Assembly (NCBI GenBank): GCA_034687125.1 | Contig: JAQGBZ010000129.1 | Coordinates: 97,432-161,431, forward strand | DNA from: Neelides folsomi | Taxonomy: Eukaryota > Arthropoda > Collembola > Neelipleona > Neelidae | Direction: 5' to 3' | Length of the DNA: 64,000 bases | Shown here: positions 37,330 through 49,150 of the stretch, piece after piece | How the letters are laid out: every line of letters starts with the position of its first letter | Position numbering within the stretch: position 1 is the first letter of the stretch | Translations under genes and position numbers: made by a program | The notes under the pieces: model-generated | Told to the model about the DNA's origin: nothing | The model's database searches: none | Seen by the model: the letters and a program-made list of their open reading frames with translations, nothing else

Positions 37330-40300
37330 ATGGCTTTTGGCCCGAATCGGAGGTCACTGAGGGACCGTCTCCGGGAGGGCATCGTGCAGAACATCCCCTT
37401 CCAGTAAGTGTCCAGTGGGGACGGGGGCCGGAGGGTGGCCAGAGGGTGGTAATCCAACATGGTCTTCGCAACTCCGCTCCCCATCGACATTCCCCCAAGG
37501 ACCCCGCCGCCCCGGATTGACCTTGCCTTTTCGGCAACTTCGGCCCTTGTCCTCCCCGAACCTGTTAGGTTGTCAGAGTCTCACGTCAAGGTGGGTCATT
37601 TCAGGGCAAAGAGCAGATCCGTCGACGCCTCCTTCCACATCCCTAACCCCTTCGCGAACGATGACCAGCCCCCGCCGGCGACCCCGAAGGTCGAGGCTCA
37701 ACTGTATGTGGTCCGTGAAAACGACACGATTACGAGCATCGCGGCCTCCTTTGACCTCACCCCTTCGGAACTCATCAAGGCCAACAGGCTCAATACTAGG
37801 TAAGGTTCCAGGCATTTGTCTAAAGAGAAAACATATTTGCCAATCCTGTGTTGCAAAAATATTTGCGACTCAATCAATAATTAATTGAAATTGTATTTTA
37901 ATATTATGATGACCCTTGTGGTTTTAGAATGATATTCCCGGGACAATCACTGAAAATTCCTCCGAAATCTCATGATACAAATTCGTCTTTTCAAAAACAT
38001 TTCCAGAACAAAACTCCGAAGAATTCCCCTGTCAAGGACGTCAAGGTCATTGAAGCCCAACAGAGGAAGTTCATCAAAATCAATGTCCGCCATATAACAG
38101 ATGGGAATGTAAGATCATACATTTATTTTAATATTAAAAGTGGAGTAAAGTGAAAAGAAATGTGAAATGATATTTTTATAAATAAATAAACAAGTTGAAT
38201 CGATACTCAAATCGGATCGATTTTTGTCAACAGGGAGTCGTGTCTGGCGTTCTTCTGGTCACCCCCAACGCAGTTATGTTCGACCCGAATGTTAGCGATC
38301 CTCTCGTGCTGGAACAAGGAGCGGAGACGTACGGTGTCATCCTCCCGCTCGACGTCGTCATCCACGCCGGCCTATACTCCGACATCTGCCTCATGCGTGT
38401 CAAAGGGAAGGTGGTAGATGGGCCTAAACCCGACCTCTACCCCCATGACTCAACTCCTTCTGCAACTTCTGCTCCTTCGGCCTCTCAAGAGCCTAAATTA
38501 AGTATGTCCGATCTTAATTTACTAATTAATTCTAAATTACTAAATACTTGTTAGTTGATTTTTTCTCTTGGTGGTGGACTATAAGTTTTTATGATTAGGT
38601 GACGAACCGCCTTTGGTTGCGCCTCCGCCTCCGCCTCCAATCCCCCAAGTCCCTGACCAGTCAACCGAGGAACCCTTCTTGCATGATTCTGGGTTCGAGA
38701 CTGGACGACCGAGTCCTTCTCCCCACCTCGAACCCGAACCTAGTAACGAAGAAACGAGGAAGCAGAAGGTCCTCAAAAGGCTCTCTTTTCCACTCACCTG
38801 GATGGAGTCCCTTTCTGGTAAGGCGAGGAAAATTAAGTTTAAACGTTCATTTAATCCTTCTCTTTCAGGTGCTCCAAATACCAAGGAGGAAACGCAGTCT
38901 GCTCCTCCCGAGTCAAAAATTAATTATCGCTCTCTTGTTAGTCTTGAAGATATGCCTGGTCTATTCGCTTCCTTCGACAGTAATCCAATTATTAAATTAA
39001 TATTGACTTTAAAACAATAATATTATTAATCTTAAAAGATTTAAAATGGTTATTTAAAAATTTTATTTTGATTAATTTATTATTCAAAAATATAATATTA
39101 ATTTATTTATTGACAAATTCATTTAGATATTATTTAATTTTCACATATGAGTTTTTTAAAGCGAATTTTTGTTTTTATTTCTAGAATTAATGCCTGCTAT
39201 AAATGTAAATGTTAAGAACGACGATCCACCGTGGTATCTCTGCCTCACAATGGGAAAACCAAAAAACAAAAAGTTGAGGTCAGGAATTATAGTCTCTTAT
39301 GGTCAAAAGAAGTCTATTAAGCCTGAGTACTGGTTCTCCATTCCTCGAGATCAGGTTGAAAATGCTTTACTTTAATTTTATTACACATGAATTTCGAATT
39401 TCCATTCTCCAAATATCCTAGGATGTAAATAAGCATGATCCGAATAAACAATAATACAGAATTTATGAAAATTAAAATTTCCCTAATCGGTCAAACTGAA
39501 TGTTTTCACTGTGAATAAATGAGCTTTTTTGAATATTCCAGACGGAGGATTTGTACAAATTCTGGATGTTGTGGTGGCCTCATTTATATGGGGAATTAGA
39601 TGAGAAGTTGGTAGCGGATCGCGGTTACGAACTCGTCGACTGGGACACGGAATTGTTCGAGAGTGCCTCGTCGGGATCGCCGAGCGAGGAAGTACCCGAA
39701 GGCGGGTCGGATCTCAAAGGGGAGCTCAACGAGCTGACGAAGGAGTCTTGGGAGGTAAGGAAATTCCATGCGGTTTCAGCCGCTTAAGCTCTCTTTCTAT
39801 TGCCGCGCTCCAGATGATCAAGGCCCCTTACGTTAAATTCTACTCCTTCATTCGGAGTCAGTGTACGAGCCAGGAGGCTGAGGTTTGAGTTCAAAAGTCT
39901 TTTGGTCGTCGCGTTTAGAGCAGAAATTAAATAAATATGCGCTTTCGTTGTGTCCCCCCTGTCTGGGTCCCGACCTCACTCCTGCCTTGCAGGTCGTCAG
40001 TATGAGCGAGGAGCTCCGGAGGGCTCTCTATGGTTCAGAAGAGTTCGTGCCTGAGCTCATTGGAGTCTCCGAAATCCTCGAAGAGGATGACGTGAAGAAT
40101 CTTGGAAATAATCTCACGGCAAGAGCCGAAGGGTAAGAACAAACAATCAACAATCCTGTCACCTGGATGTGACAGAAAGGGAAATTAATTTAATTTAATT
40201 AATGAGTGGATTCACATTTGATATGAAATATTGCAAATGTGTCTCACTTCTTATCCATTTATTTTACTTACTTTTTTCACTCAAATCCACAAATTCAACG

Positions 40301-41457
40301 GTGGAATATAGGTAATATAAAAACAAACGTTCTTTTTTGTATGCATTTAATAATATTCTACTTTCTCGTGTATTTTTGATAGGTTTAATAACTTTAATAC
40401 TATTTACGTATGTTAGCGTATCCCTCTCTCCCTCATGTATCATGTTTCATTCATTTTTGATCAATCTCGTATGTTTGCGTAGAGAACTTTCCAATTTCAA
40501 TTTCGTTCTATTATTTCTCCTTATTATTATTTCTTTCAAATATAATTATTGTCTGTCCTTCTATTATTCGCCAAGTTGTCGGAAGGTGCTTTGAGTCTCC
40601 TGTTGACATGAGATGAAAAAAAGTTTAAATGCTCTCTCGACTCCCCACACATGCTAAATTGAAAGATTAGCCTGGCTATTGTTTCTCTCCCCCATTTAGC
40701 TCTTGGTAGGAATTGGAGTAGTAATTGGCGTAGGTAGCGTGTCTGGCTCACTTCTTCCTGTATGAGGCTGCGGTGGCTGGGCAGGCCGCGGGGAAAGTGG
40801 GAGTAAATTGAGCGTGGCGGCTAATCCACCCAATGTTCCTTCCCCAGGTACCCCTGGGTGTTGGTGTTCTCGACGAGCCGAGATGGCTTCTCGCTCAACT
40901 CGCTCTATCGGAAGATGCAGCAGGACGTGGAGTCGCCCATCCTCATCCTCATCGAAGACACGCTTAAGAGAGTGAGTTGGCCCAGTTGAGTATTGGCTCA
41001 AAAATAATGAAAATACGATGGTTTGTTAGGTATTTGGTGCTTTGGTCAGCTGCCCGCTCCGGGTCTCGGACCATTTCTATGGAACTGGCCAGTCCTTCCT
41101 CTTCACCTGTCGCCCCGATTTTGTCGTCTACAAGTGGACCGGGGAAAACATGTACTTCATCAAGGGGAACTACGAGTCTCTCGCCATCGGTTCTGGCGAG
41201 TGAGTGGAAAATAATTGATATATTTTATATGCTCTCTTTCTGTTGACTCTCACTCTCCCTTCCCATCGATCACGATCGGCAGACCTTATATGCCAAATAA
41301 ACCCTTTGTTTGGTTTAGTGGGAAGTTTGGGCTCTGGCTCGATGGGGACCTCAACATTGGGCGTTCGGAAGAGACGGCGACCTACGGAAACCCGCCGCTT
41401 GTCCCCGAAACTGATTTCACTATAAAAACGCTGGAGTGCTGGGCGTTCGGTCGATAA
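37330..41457 (+). CDS. OXR1: OXR1/mustard: LysM, GRAM-like and TLDc domain oxidation-resistance protein, complete, 13 exons
   Basis: OXR1-family proteins protect against oxidative stress, and their TLDc domain binds the V-ATPase. The Drosophila member is mustard (mtd). Exons 37330-37403, 37500-37799, 37928-38108, 38234-38501, 38599-38817, 38869-38979, 39185-39354, 39542-39754, 39814-39882, 39993-40132, 40848-40971, 41030-41199 and 41319-41457 give 725 residues. The LysM domain spans about 94-137 (YVVRENDTITSIAASFDL ... FPGQSLKIP). A GRAM-like segment has GVLLVTPNAVMFDPNVSDPL. A Pro/acidic linker and the OXR1 middle block (KPEYWFSIPRDQ, FWMLWWPHLYGE) follow. The TLDc domain fills the last 170 residues (WVLVFSTSRDGFSLNSLY, then GENMYFIKGN and GLWLDGDLNIGRS, ending ECWAFGR). 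An in-frame ATG at 37459 may be an alternative start if the first intron is retained. The 51-nt intron 38818-38868 has a length divisible by three and no stop, so both spliced and unspliced forms could be coding. Confidence 0.92.
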
Positions 41458-41533
41458 CAACTTTATAAGAAATTAGTCTTCCACGTTGTACGGATCAGAT
41501 GAGTATTTTGGCAGAAAGTAATAATGGATATTA

Positions 41534-41539
41534 AATAAA
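41534..41539 (+). terminator. Poly(A) signal AATAAA of OXR1
   Basis: AATAAA lies about 77 nt after the OXR1 stop codon. Confidence 0.5.
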
Positions 41540-41583
41540 ATATACGTATATAATACAATAAATTTCCGTGTATAAAAATTGTC

Positions 41584-41589
41584 TTTATT
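41584..41589 (-). terminator. Poly(A) signal AATAAA of the CDA5-like gene
   Basis: On the minus strand it lies about 31 nt after the stop codon at 41620. It faces the OXR1 signal from the opposite strand, with 44 bp between the two. Confidence 0.5.
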
Positions 41590-41619
41590 TTTCACTTGTA
41601 ACAAGTATAATTGTATTCA

Positions 41620-44600
41620 TCACAAATGGTTGGTGGTCACCCCGGTGTTTCCTATAAGATAATAAAGACGTTAAATACGAAGACAATGGAGAGACATGTT
41701 AGAAAATGCAAGATAACTTTGGGTATTAGGGAAATACATATGATGTCATGAGGAGGATTGGGGATTATTTAATGAGGATTATCTTAATAGCTCACCTGTC
41801 CATGGGTACGTCCCCGGACACTGTTGGCAAGTTTTCTGCAAGAAGGAAAGGAATTAGTGAATTAGCTATTAAGATTAAAGGGGAGAGTGGCTCACCATGT
41901 AGCGGACTCCTGATTTGTGCCAAAGGTTGCATACGCGTGGATGGTTACATCTCGGGGGCCTCTCCTGTCACAATCAGAGAATGAAAATGAATTCCTTCGC
42001 CCAACACATTGCAAATTCGCTCTCACCTTGTTGTGGCACGACCAAGGCTCGAAGTTGAGTATTCTTGAGAGGGGTGTCGGCTGACGGATCCATTGAAGAG
42101 CCTGCCAATTTGTCACCAGCCACACGTCGTCCATGTTCACTAATGTGTCCAAAAACGCCTCGAACCCTGCAATGATCTCGTCAAGCCTTGGGTTTCCACA
42201 ACTCATCCCCATGAAGGATGTGTCACTTGGTTTAATTGAGCAATTAGAGATTGAACAACTCTGTATTACCTTCTTTGTGGTGCGGTTGGGTGAACCACGC
42301 AGCGTGGTAGTAGAGCCCGAACGGAGCCCTGGTCAATTAAATATTAATTTCGGGGGTCCTGCTTGGGAATCTTCCCCATTAATACCTGTTGGTCGTGTAG
42401 TGGCGCTCAAAGTTCTTGACGAGCATTTGGTAGACACCCTCAGCATTTGGCGGATTGCTGCACGCATCGCCCATCGAACACCTCCCACCCTAAGTGTTTA
42501 TTGCTCATGAAATGTCACCTCGTTAGCAAAGTTGCTCGAGGAGATTAAGGTCGCGGCGAGTCCTTTCCCTTTCCATTCTTATCAGAAAAGGAAAGGGCTC
42601 AGCGAGGACGGAGGATAAGAGCAGAATGCCCTTTATGTGTGGAAAACGATCTTTTCTACACACAATCCCCTCTCTCCTCTCTTCTCTACATTTGGATATT
42701 GAAAGAGGGCTCAATTCAAACACATCCAACTCTCAAGTATTATTATTATACAAAAATCCGCTTTTAAGGCCAATGGCCACCCATAAAACCTCTGTCTCTC
42801 CAAATTGTTTTCACTAACATTCCTCATAAAGACACTCTCGCTCAAAGACTGAAAGTGAACCTGAAAGTGAGCCTGGTGGGGACATTAAAGGACTTGATAA
42901 CACTTCACCACTTGAGCCGCATTTGGGCAACATTAGGGATTCTATTTACCTACCCTCTTTCAATTTTTGAATCTCAAGGGATTGGCCGATGGACTCAAAG
43001 TGGAAATGTTATAAACCTACAAGTTTATAAACGTCATCAAATATCACTAGGGATTGAAGAAAAGCAATCCCAAGCTTAGAAATACTACTACCATTATTTA
43101 GCTAATGAAATTAATGATACATATTATACAAAATACAAATTCTGTAAATCTGTAATTTTCACATACCTATTATATTCTGTAAATACACATTATTGTTATT
43201 CTATAAAGCTAATTATGGAAATGTCAAAATAAGTCATTTTGGAATAATAGATTGAAAGTGAGATTTAAAATGGGATATGGAGACTACCTTGAGATCCTGC
43301 CACATGACCATGGGGACCTCCCAGACGGAAGGGTAGGACTTTGTTGGACAGGGTGGGATCATGCAGTCGTGGAATATCCGATAGTCGAGTGTGTACGGCC
43401 ACGACGGCGGCCGATTCTCATACACCGGCATTGAGCTGTCGTATGTGAAATTTGAATCATAGAGCATTTTGAACATGTTGTTTCCCCCGATGGCCAGGAA
43501 CGGGGCTCGCATGCCTCGGACCTAAACAATTTCCCACAGATTAAATAAATACAAATATTTATCTCACCAGTCAACAATCCCAACCCTTGGTTAAGACAAT
43601 AGGACAGAAAGAGAGAGAGAGATTCCCCATATCCTCATGCAATCTTTAACCTCAACAGAGACATGGAAGTATAATGGGCGTAATGAGATAAAATGTGAGC
43701 TTGAAATTGAAAGCGTCGGTTTCACATCCACATTATTACCCTACGTAGTATTTTACTATCATTCTGCCCATTTCCACTTTACACCTCTGTTGAAGGGGTG
43801 AGTCAGTGAACTTGAGATATTCGATCTTATTTTCTACAATAAGTATTATTATATCTTTCTGTATTTGTATTGAATCCCAGCTTAGTGGATTAAGTTGGGG
43901 CTTCCAGCTCTCTCAAACACTTCCCAGATTATCTCTCTTCATCGCAGACATCACAGCATTGCAAAGGATTGGGTTAAAAGGGTGAGGTGGGAAATGGCGG
44001 AAATGAGATTGTACCTCTGAAAGTTTGACTCCTCCATACGCGGCGAGGATCTCTCTTTGACCGTTAATTTCTTTTTCCCACTTCTTCTGGCTGAACTGCT
44101 CTCCAAAGGAGTGCCTGCAACAGACGCGGAGGAAATAATAATAATACGACAATAATTGTTCAATGGAGAATGGAGGAAAGTGATGATGGAAATCCACAGT
44201 CGTGATTATGGAAATCGAGAAGTTCCTCCATGCATTTTGCCTTTATAATAAAACTCTTCCTCGCCGATCCTTACTCCACGGCTAAATACAATTGGAGATA
44301 AATCAGGCACTTGGTCGTGCCGTCGTTAGCATAAATATTCCACTCCTACCCAACTTTTAATGCAATCTAGAAATTACACTTCTTAAGTAAGCTTTGCAAA
44401 TTCGTAATCGCTTGGATAAAAGGAATTTTCGCCCTCAAATTCGCGTGTTTCCTTTACGCCTTAATTCCTGATTCCTCAGATTGGAATTGAATCAACGTTC
44501 ATTCAAACATTCAAAACTCGTTCATTAGAATCAACGTTCCTCAAAAACTCGTTCATTCCATTGTACATTCTTTACATTGTACATTCATTATATTGTACAT

Positions 44601-47600
44601 TCGTCACATTGTACTTTGTACATTCATTAAATTGCATTAAATTGGGGATTCATTAAATTGTATTTTTGTGTGGAGTAAGAACACGAGTAAGAATTTAGGT
44701 TTCAATCCTTGAATAATACTCAATCCAATTTGCAGATTGAACCGGATTTAAGGACATTTGCCCATTTAGGATTTTAATAAGATTTGATTTGGGATTTTAA
44801 TGAGATTTGAAAGGATTTTAGGAATTTTCTTACGAAACAGAGTGGCTGGCGATCTCATGGCCGTCCGCAGCCAAGTTCTGGACCTGGCTATAGTCCGTCC
44901 ATTCGTGTGAGACGTAGAAGGTGGCACTGATCGGGCACCCGTTTGGGTTCTTCCGCCCTTTTTCAAAAAGGTCCCTGTACAGGTCCTTGTTGAGGTCATT
45001 TACGCTGTCGTCAAAGGTGAGGAGGACGATTTGGGGCACGTCGTCGACTCTCAGCCCTCCGGGGATTTCCTTCCCCCCACAATTGCAGTCTGGGAGGACG
45101 CAGATGTCTTTCTTGCACTTTGTCGAGGGTGAATTGGGCACTGGGGACTCGTAGACTTGCGGCGGGCGGGACGGCGGGTCCAAGTACACGTCCCTTACCT
45201 GCGTCACGACGTCCTTAACGATGGAGGAAGATGGCTTGAGGGTCGGACGACCAGAGGCCGGCTTATGACGAGCCGTCCCACGTGGCCTCACCGTCGTCGT
45301 CGTCGTTGTGCTTGCAGGGAATGGCTTGTAATCTACAAAAACAGTCAAAGATCCGCAACTTGTAGACTTGTCTCATTACTGTCATTGCCTCCTTGGTCAT
45401 AATCTTCGCAACAAAGGGCTGAATGGGAACCCCAGTAACATAAATTGATCCTCCTGCGGTCGACTTGATAATAAACATTTAACTAACAGGGTTGTTCAAT
45501 TCAAACGCCTATTGAAGCATTGAAGTCTGAGCAGCATGAGCTCCTGTGAGAAACTCAGCCGGTTCTTGCCCTGCTTTATGAGCTTCAGACAGTTGAGATT
45601 AGGTTAATTTAACATTAATTTAACATAAAAACATATTTATCAAACACGGCTCCATCAATGCCAATTTTTACTGCAAGCCACTTTGAGTGTCATTTCGAGA
45701 ACAAGACTTTGAAATTTCTTTGAGTCTTCATTGCTCTGCCTTTATCTTTGGAATCGACAGCGAGAGAAAATGTGGATGAATCAACATTTTACAAACAAAG
45801 AGAGGAAAAGGGCAGTAAAGAGGAGGAAAGTGGAATTGACTCAGGATAATAAAAAAGTTAATTAAGAAGACGATTGCGGCACCGGCTGCCGACTGACTGT
45901 GAGGAGCAATTAAAAATGGAATGGCAGAATGTCTTCCATTTGCATACTTATACTCGATCGCATTGAGAGGAGCTTCAAAGTAAATAGAAAGGCATGGCAT
46001 TGGAACCAAGGACTCACCGACGTCGTCGTACTGTTGGGGCTCCAACTCATCATCGTACACATAATAAGAGTCGGGATCGTAGTAAGGGCCGAGACTCGGA
46101 TTCGGAGTCGTCGTTGTCGTCGTCCGCTTCGTTGTGGTTGTCGTAGTGGTCGTGGCCGTGGTGGTCCGGACCGGAGCTTGGGTGGGGATGGGGAGCGGTA
46201 CAGCATTGGCAGCATATCTCTGATTGAGATATTCTGGGTCGATGATGATCTCCTGTTGGTTCTTCTGCCGCCCAGCCGCCGACCTTTACAAAATTGCTAA
46301 TTGAGAAGATGCGAAGGGCGACGAGGAGCAAAGGAAAAAAAATGGTCTAGTTTGGGAAGAGAAGAAGATTGTCCTCAACGATTAATGTCACCTCTCATCC
46401 TCCTCTTGGTCATCGTCATCATAGTAATAGTCGTCGTCGTATGTCCACGTGGGAGCCGTCTTGTCTGTTGTCGTCGGTCTGGGTAAAGGAATTGCAGTTG
46501 TGGTCGTGGTAGGAAGCAATGTAGGATGGAACTCCTCCTTTTCTTCCTCCTCTTCTTCTCCCTCAGGATGGCCAACTTGGAGATGATGGACAGGAAGAAC
46601 CGGACGGAGGGGATTTTGAAGAAATCCGCCAGTTTTTGATTCTCCACTGTTTGGAAATCTGATGGCTCCTGTAGCTCCTCTGACTGTTGGGAATTGGGAC
46701 CGTTGTTGGAGCTGCGTTGACTGGAGCTGCGGTTGGAGCTGTGGCTGGAGATGTTGAGGCTGATGATGGACGTTGTTCTGATGGTTGAAGAAGAGGCTCT
46801 TGGGCGCAGAGGTCGTGTCAGTCGTGTCAATGGGGTAGTAGGAGGGCGGATACATGCCGTAGCCAGGATGTGGCCCGTAGACTACCCTACCATATGCCTC
46901 CCGTTTCCGCCGCCTTCAAAACGTCACTCGTCATGAGTCCCCTCCACCGTTTATTTAATTGAGGAGCATTTAAGTGGATTGCAGAATCGCAGCGGCTAAT
47001 GGAATAGTGCTAAGTGCCATAAACCTAAATGCATCCGAGAGGTAATGTCACCTTCTCCTTGGATAATAATAGGAAATTAGCACCAAATTAGTGGCGTGAA
47101 TTTCAAAACTTCGCAATCACTACTTGTAGGCCCAAATCTATTGCTTCATAATGGTTTTTAGTGTCATTTAGCCATGTATGATGAATATGGATAGTTGCTA
47201 ATAAATTATTGTAATTGTTGAGGCAGCCGTTTGTGAATGTCTAATATCAGTAATAAGGACTGTATATGTAATCTACTCTCAAGGAGGGAGGAGATGAAAG
47301 GATTTAGAATTTCCCAAAGTCGTGCTTCAAGACTTCTTACAGCAATTTGCGAGCTGCGGAATGCAAATTATGCCTAAATACGAGTAAATATAATATGAGC
47401 CGAAATAGAAAGCGAAGGCTCAGACCCAGTTCAATAATCGATCAAGAAGGGAGTGATGAATCATTGACGGTGGATTAGAAAACGATCAAGGATTGGGAGG
47501 AGGAGATTGACGGGAGTCCAGCCGCACAAGGCAAACCTCGTGGGGAGTCGAGGAAATGAATTTCTTAATGAGGAGAGGTGTAGGAAGTGGAAGCAAAAAA

Positions 47601-48800
47601 GCGACAATGAGAGCAAGGCGATTCGGAGAAGCGTCTGACCTCCCGGCATAGAGTTCCTCTTTGTAGTTGGGGACGGAGCCTTCGTAGGAACGGCCGAGCC
47701 TTGAGGAATCCGCCTCGTTGTCAGTCTGGAAGTTCCCTTCCTCGCCCTTCAAAGAGTCGAGGTCGTAGCCGGGCGTGCTGGCTAAGATGGGCGAAGGGGC
47801 CGCAACGGTCGTGGCGCTCGAATTGCAAATGACGTTCCTGGGCCAGTCGCAGGTTTGGAGGTCGTGGGAATAGAGAAGCCCGCCCGTACAACTCTCGAGG
47901 AATGCACCTGTGCATAATTAAATGAGTCCTTGACCCTCAGAACCTCTCAATGGAAAGGTGAAGAAAATCCCCGAAAGGAAGAGATCTCCGAGATTTTGAA
48001 GAACTCTCCGAACCCGGGCATTAGTTCATTTGGTTCATTTGTTTACCTCCAAAGACGCAGACGTAGTACTTGTCACATTCCTCCGGATGTGGATGGTAGC
48101 CAAAGTCCTCCTCGCACGTGAACACCTCCGGCCTGCTCTTACCTCCTGCATTGTGACAAGAAAGGGCGGTGAGGGGGAATTGGATAATTGATTTAACACG
48201 AGATGAAGAAGGAGACGTTGATTGGGATGAAAAAAAGTGTGATGGAGGAACTAAATGGGAGAAAAAACAACCTCGGCGTCCTCCGCTTCACATTGGAAAG
48301 GGGAAGTGAGAGGGGCAATTAAGAGCTTCGGGAGTTCCGGATCTCATGAACAGAAGGTGAAATAAGGAGGAAGGGAGCTGAAGGCGTGGCCGGCACACGA
48401 CGGCAAGGCCGAAGGCCGTCACAAGGCCGCCACCTTGAATTAACCGGAACTTTTGGGCGTTGGTGGAATTGCAGGGTGTGGATTTTGGTCCGTTTTTTTC
48501 CGATCAATCCTCGATTCTGTTTTTCCAATCGCCGGTCGCGTCGTGGTGAGCCGGGAAAAAATTGCGGACAATTGGGGAATGGAGCGGAATGGGGAATTTG
48601 GGGATTTTGCCTGAGCTAGCTCATAGTGGGAATGAAGGGTCCGCTTTCACTCTCTAAGAAGTGTGTCAAGGGAGGGATTATTAAAGGGCCGGGTAGTTGA
48701 ACTTGGGGGTACTTAAGGGCTGGAGGGCACTTTGCACACACAACTCACCGAGGGCCAGGATGACCGGGAGGAGGGCGAGGAGGATGGCGGGCGGTGTCAT
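41620..48800 (-). CDS. CDA5: Chitin deacetylase with N-terminal chitin-binding domain, CDA5-like, complete, 14 exons
   Basis: Secreted carbohydrate-esterase-4 enzyme that removes acetyl groups from chitin in cuticle or gut matrix. Exons 48800-48749, 48145-48047, 47907-47640, 46913-46392, 46283-46018, 45332-44834, 44114-44015, 43521-43288, 42489-42386, 42328-42270, 42166-42027, 41964-41896, 41835-41796 and 41651-41620 give 827 residues. Features in order: signal peptide (MTPPAILLALLPVILALG); six-Cys CBM14 domain (about 27-80; FTCEEDFGYHPHPEECDKYY); a long linker of about 400 residues rich in Gln, Thr, Pro, Asp and Tyr; and the deacetylase domain with TFDD (508-511), metal-binding HSVSH (566-570), RAPFLAIGG and DSSMP. 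C-terminal blocks are VWLVTNWQALQWIR and CQQCPGTYPW. There is no LDLa domain between CBM14 and catalytic domain, which, with the long linker, points to the CDA5 group and not serpentine/vermiform. The acceptor of exon 4 is pyrimidine-poor. Confidence 0.92.
44559..44622 (+). repeat. 16-bp tandem repeat in a CDA5-like intron
   Basis: Four imperfect units of CATTGTACATTCWTTA, followed by shorter derivatives up to about 44670. It lies inside the intron between exons 6 and 7. Confidence 0.55.
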
Positions 48801-49150
48801 GATGCCCGGTCGGACTCACTTCCCGATCCTGGAGTCCTTTTGGGGGGAGACCATGAGGGAGATGATTCTTCTCTCGCTGGCGCGACTCGAATGGGGTTGC
48901 TCAAAGTCGGTCATTCGAAAGTGCTCAGCCGTTTGTGAAACCCCCTTGGCCCCCTTGTCCGCCCAACTCTAATTAGCCTGCACCCGATTATGCAACCCGT
49001 TCACTTTCTAAACCCAATTAATTTGTGCAATATGCAGGGATGGGGTGGTTTGAGCGTAGTCCGCTCCCTGACTGAGCCAGTGAGTGAGTGGACGCATACT
49101 TTCACAACTTGCTCTAGATAGCCTTTATTCTCTGCTGCTGCGGAGCCCCC
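48801..49150. other. CDA5-like promoter region and arginine kinase 3' flank
   Basis: A 350-bp spacer between two minus-strand genes. It contains the AK poly(A) signal at 49124-49129. No TATA box is apparent upstream of the CDA5-like start. Confidence 0.5.
49124..49129 (-). terminator. Poly(A) signal AATAAA of arginine kinase
   Basis: AATAAA on the minus strand lies about 22 nt beyond the AK stop codon at 49151-49153. Confidence 0.6.

Noticed and set aside
37167-37537. Minus-strand Arg/Pro-rich open frames
   Set aside because: Antisense of the OXR1 first and second exons; no splice or domain support.
45728-46331. Alternative minus-strand frames across CDA5-like exon 5
   Set aside because: They are shifted frames of the Thr/Asp-rich linker. 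The chosen frame alone joins the neighbouring exons in phase.
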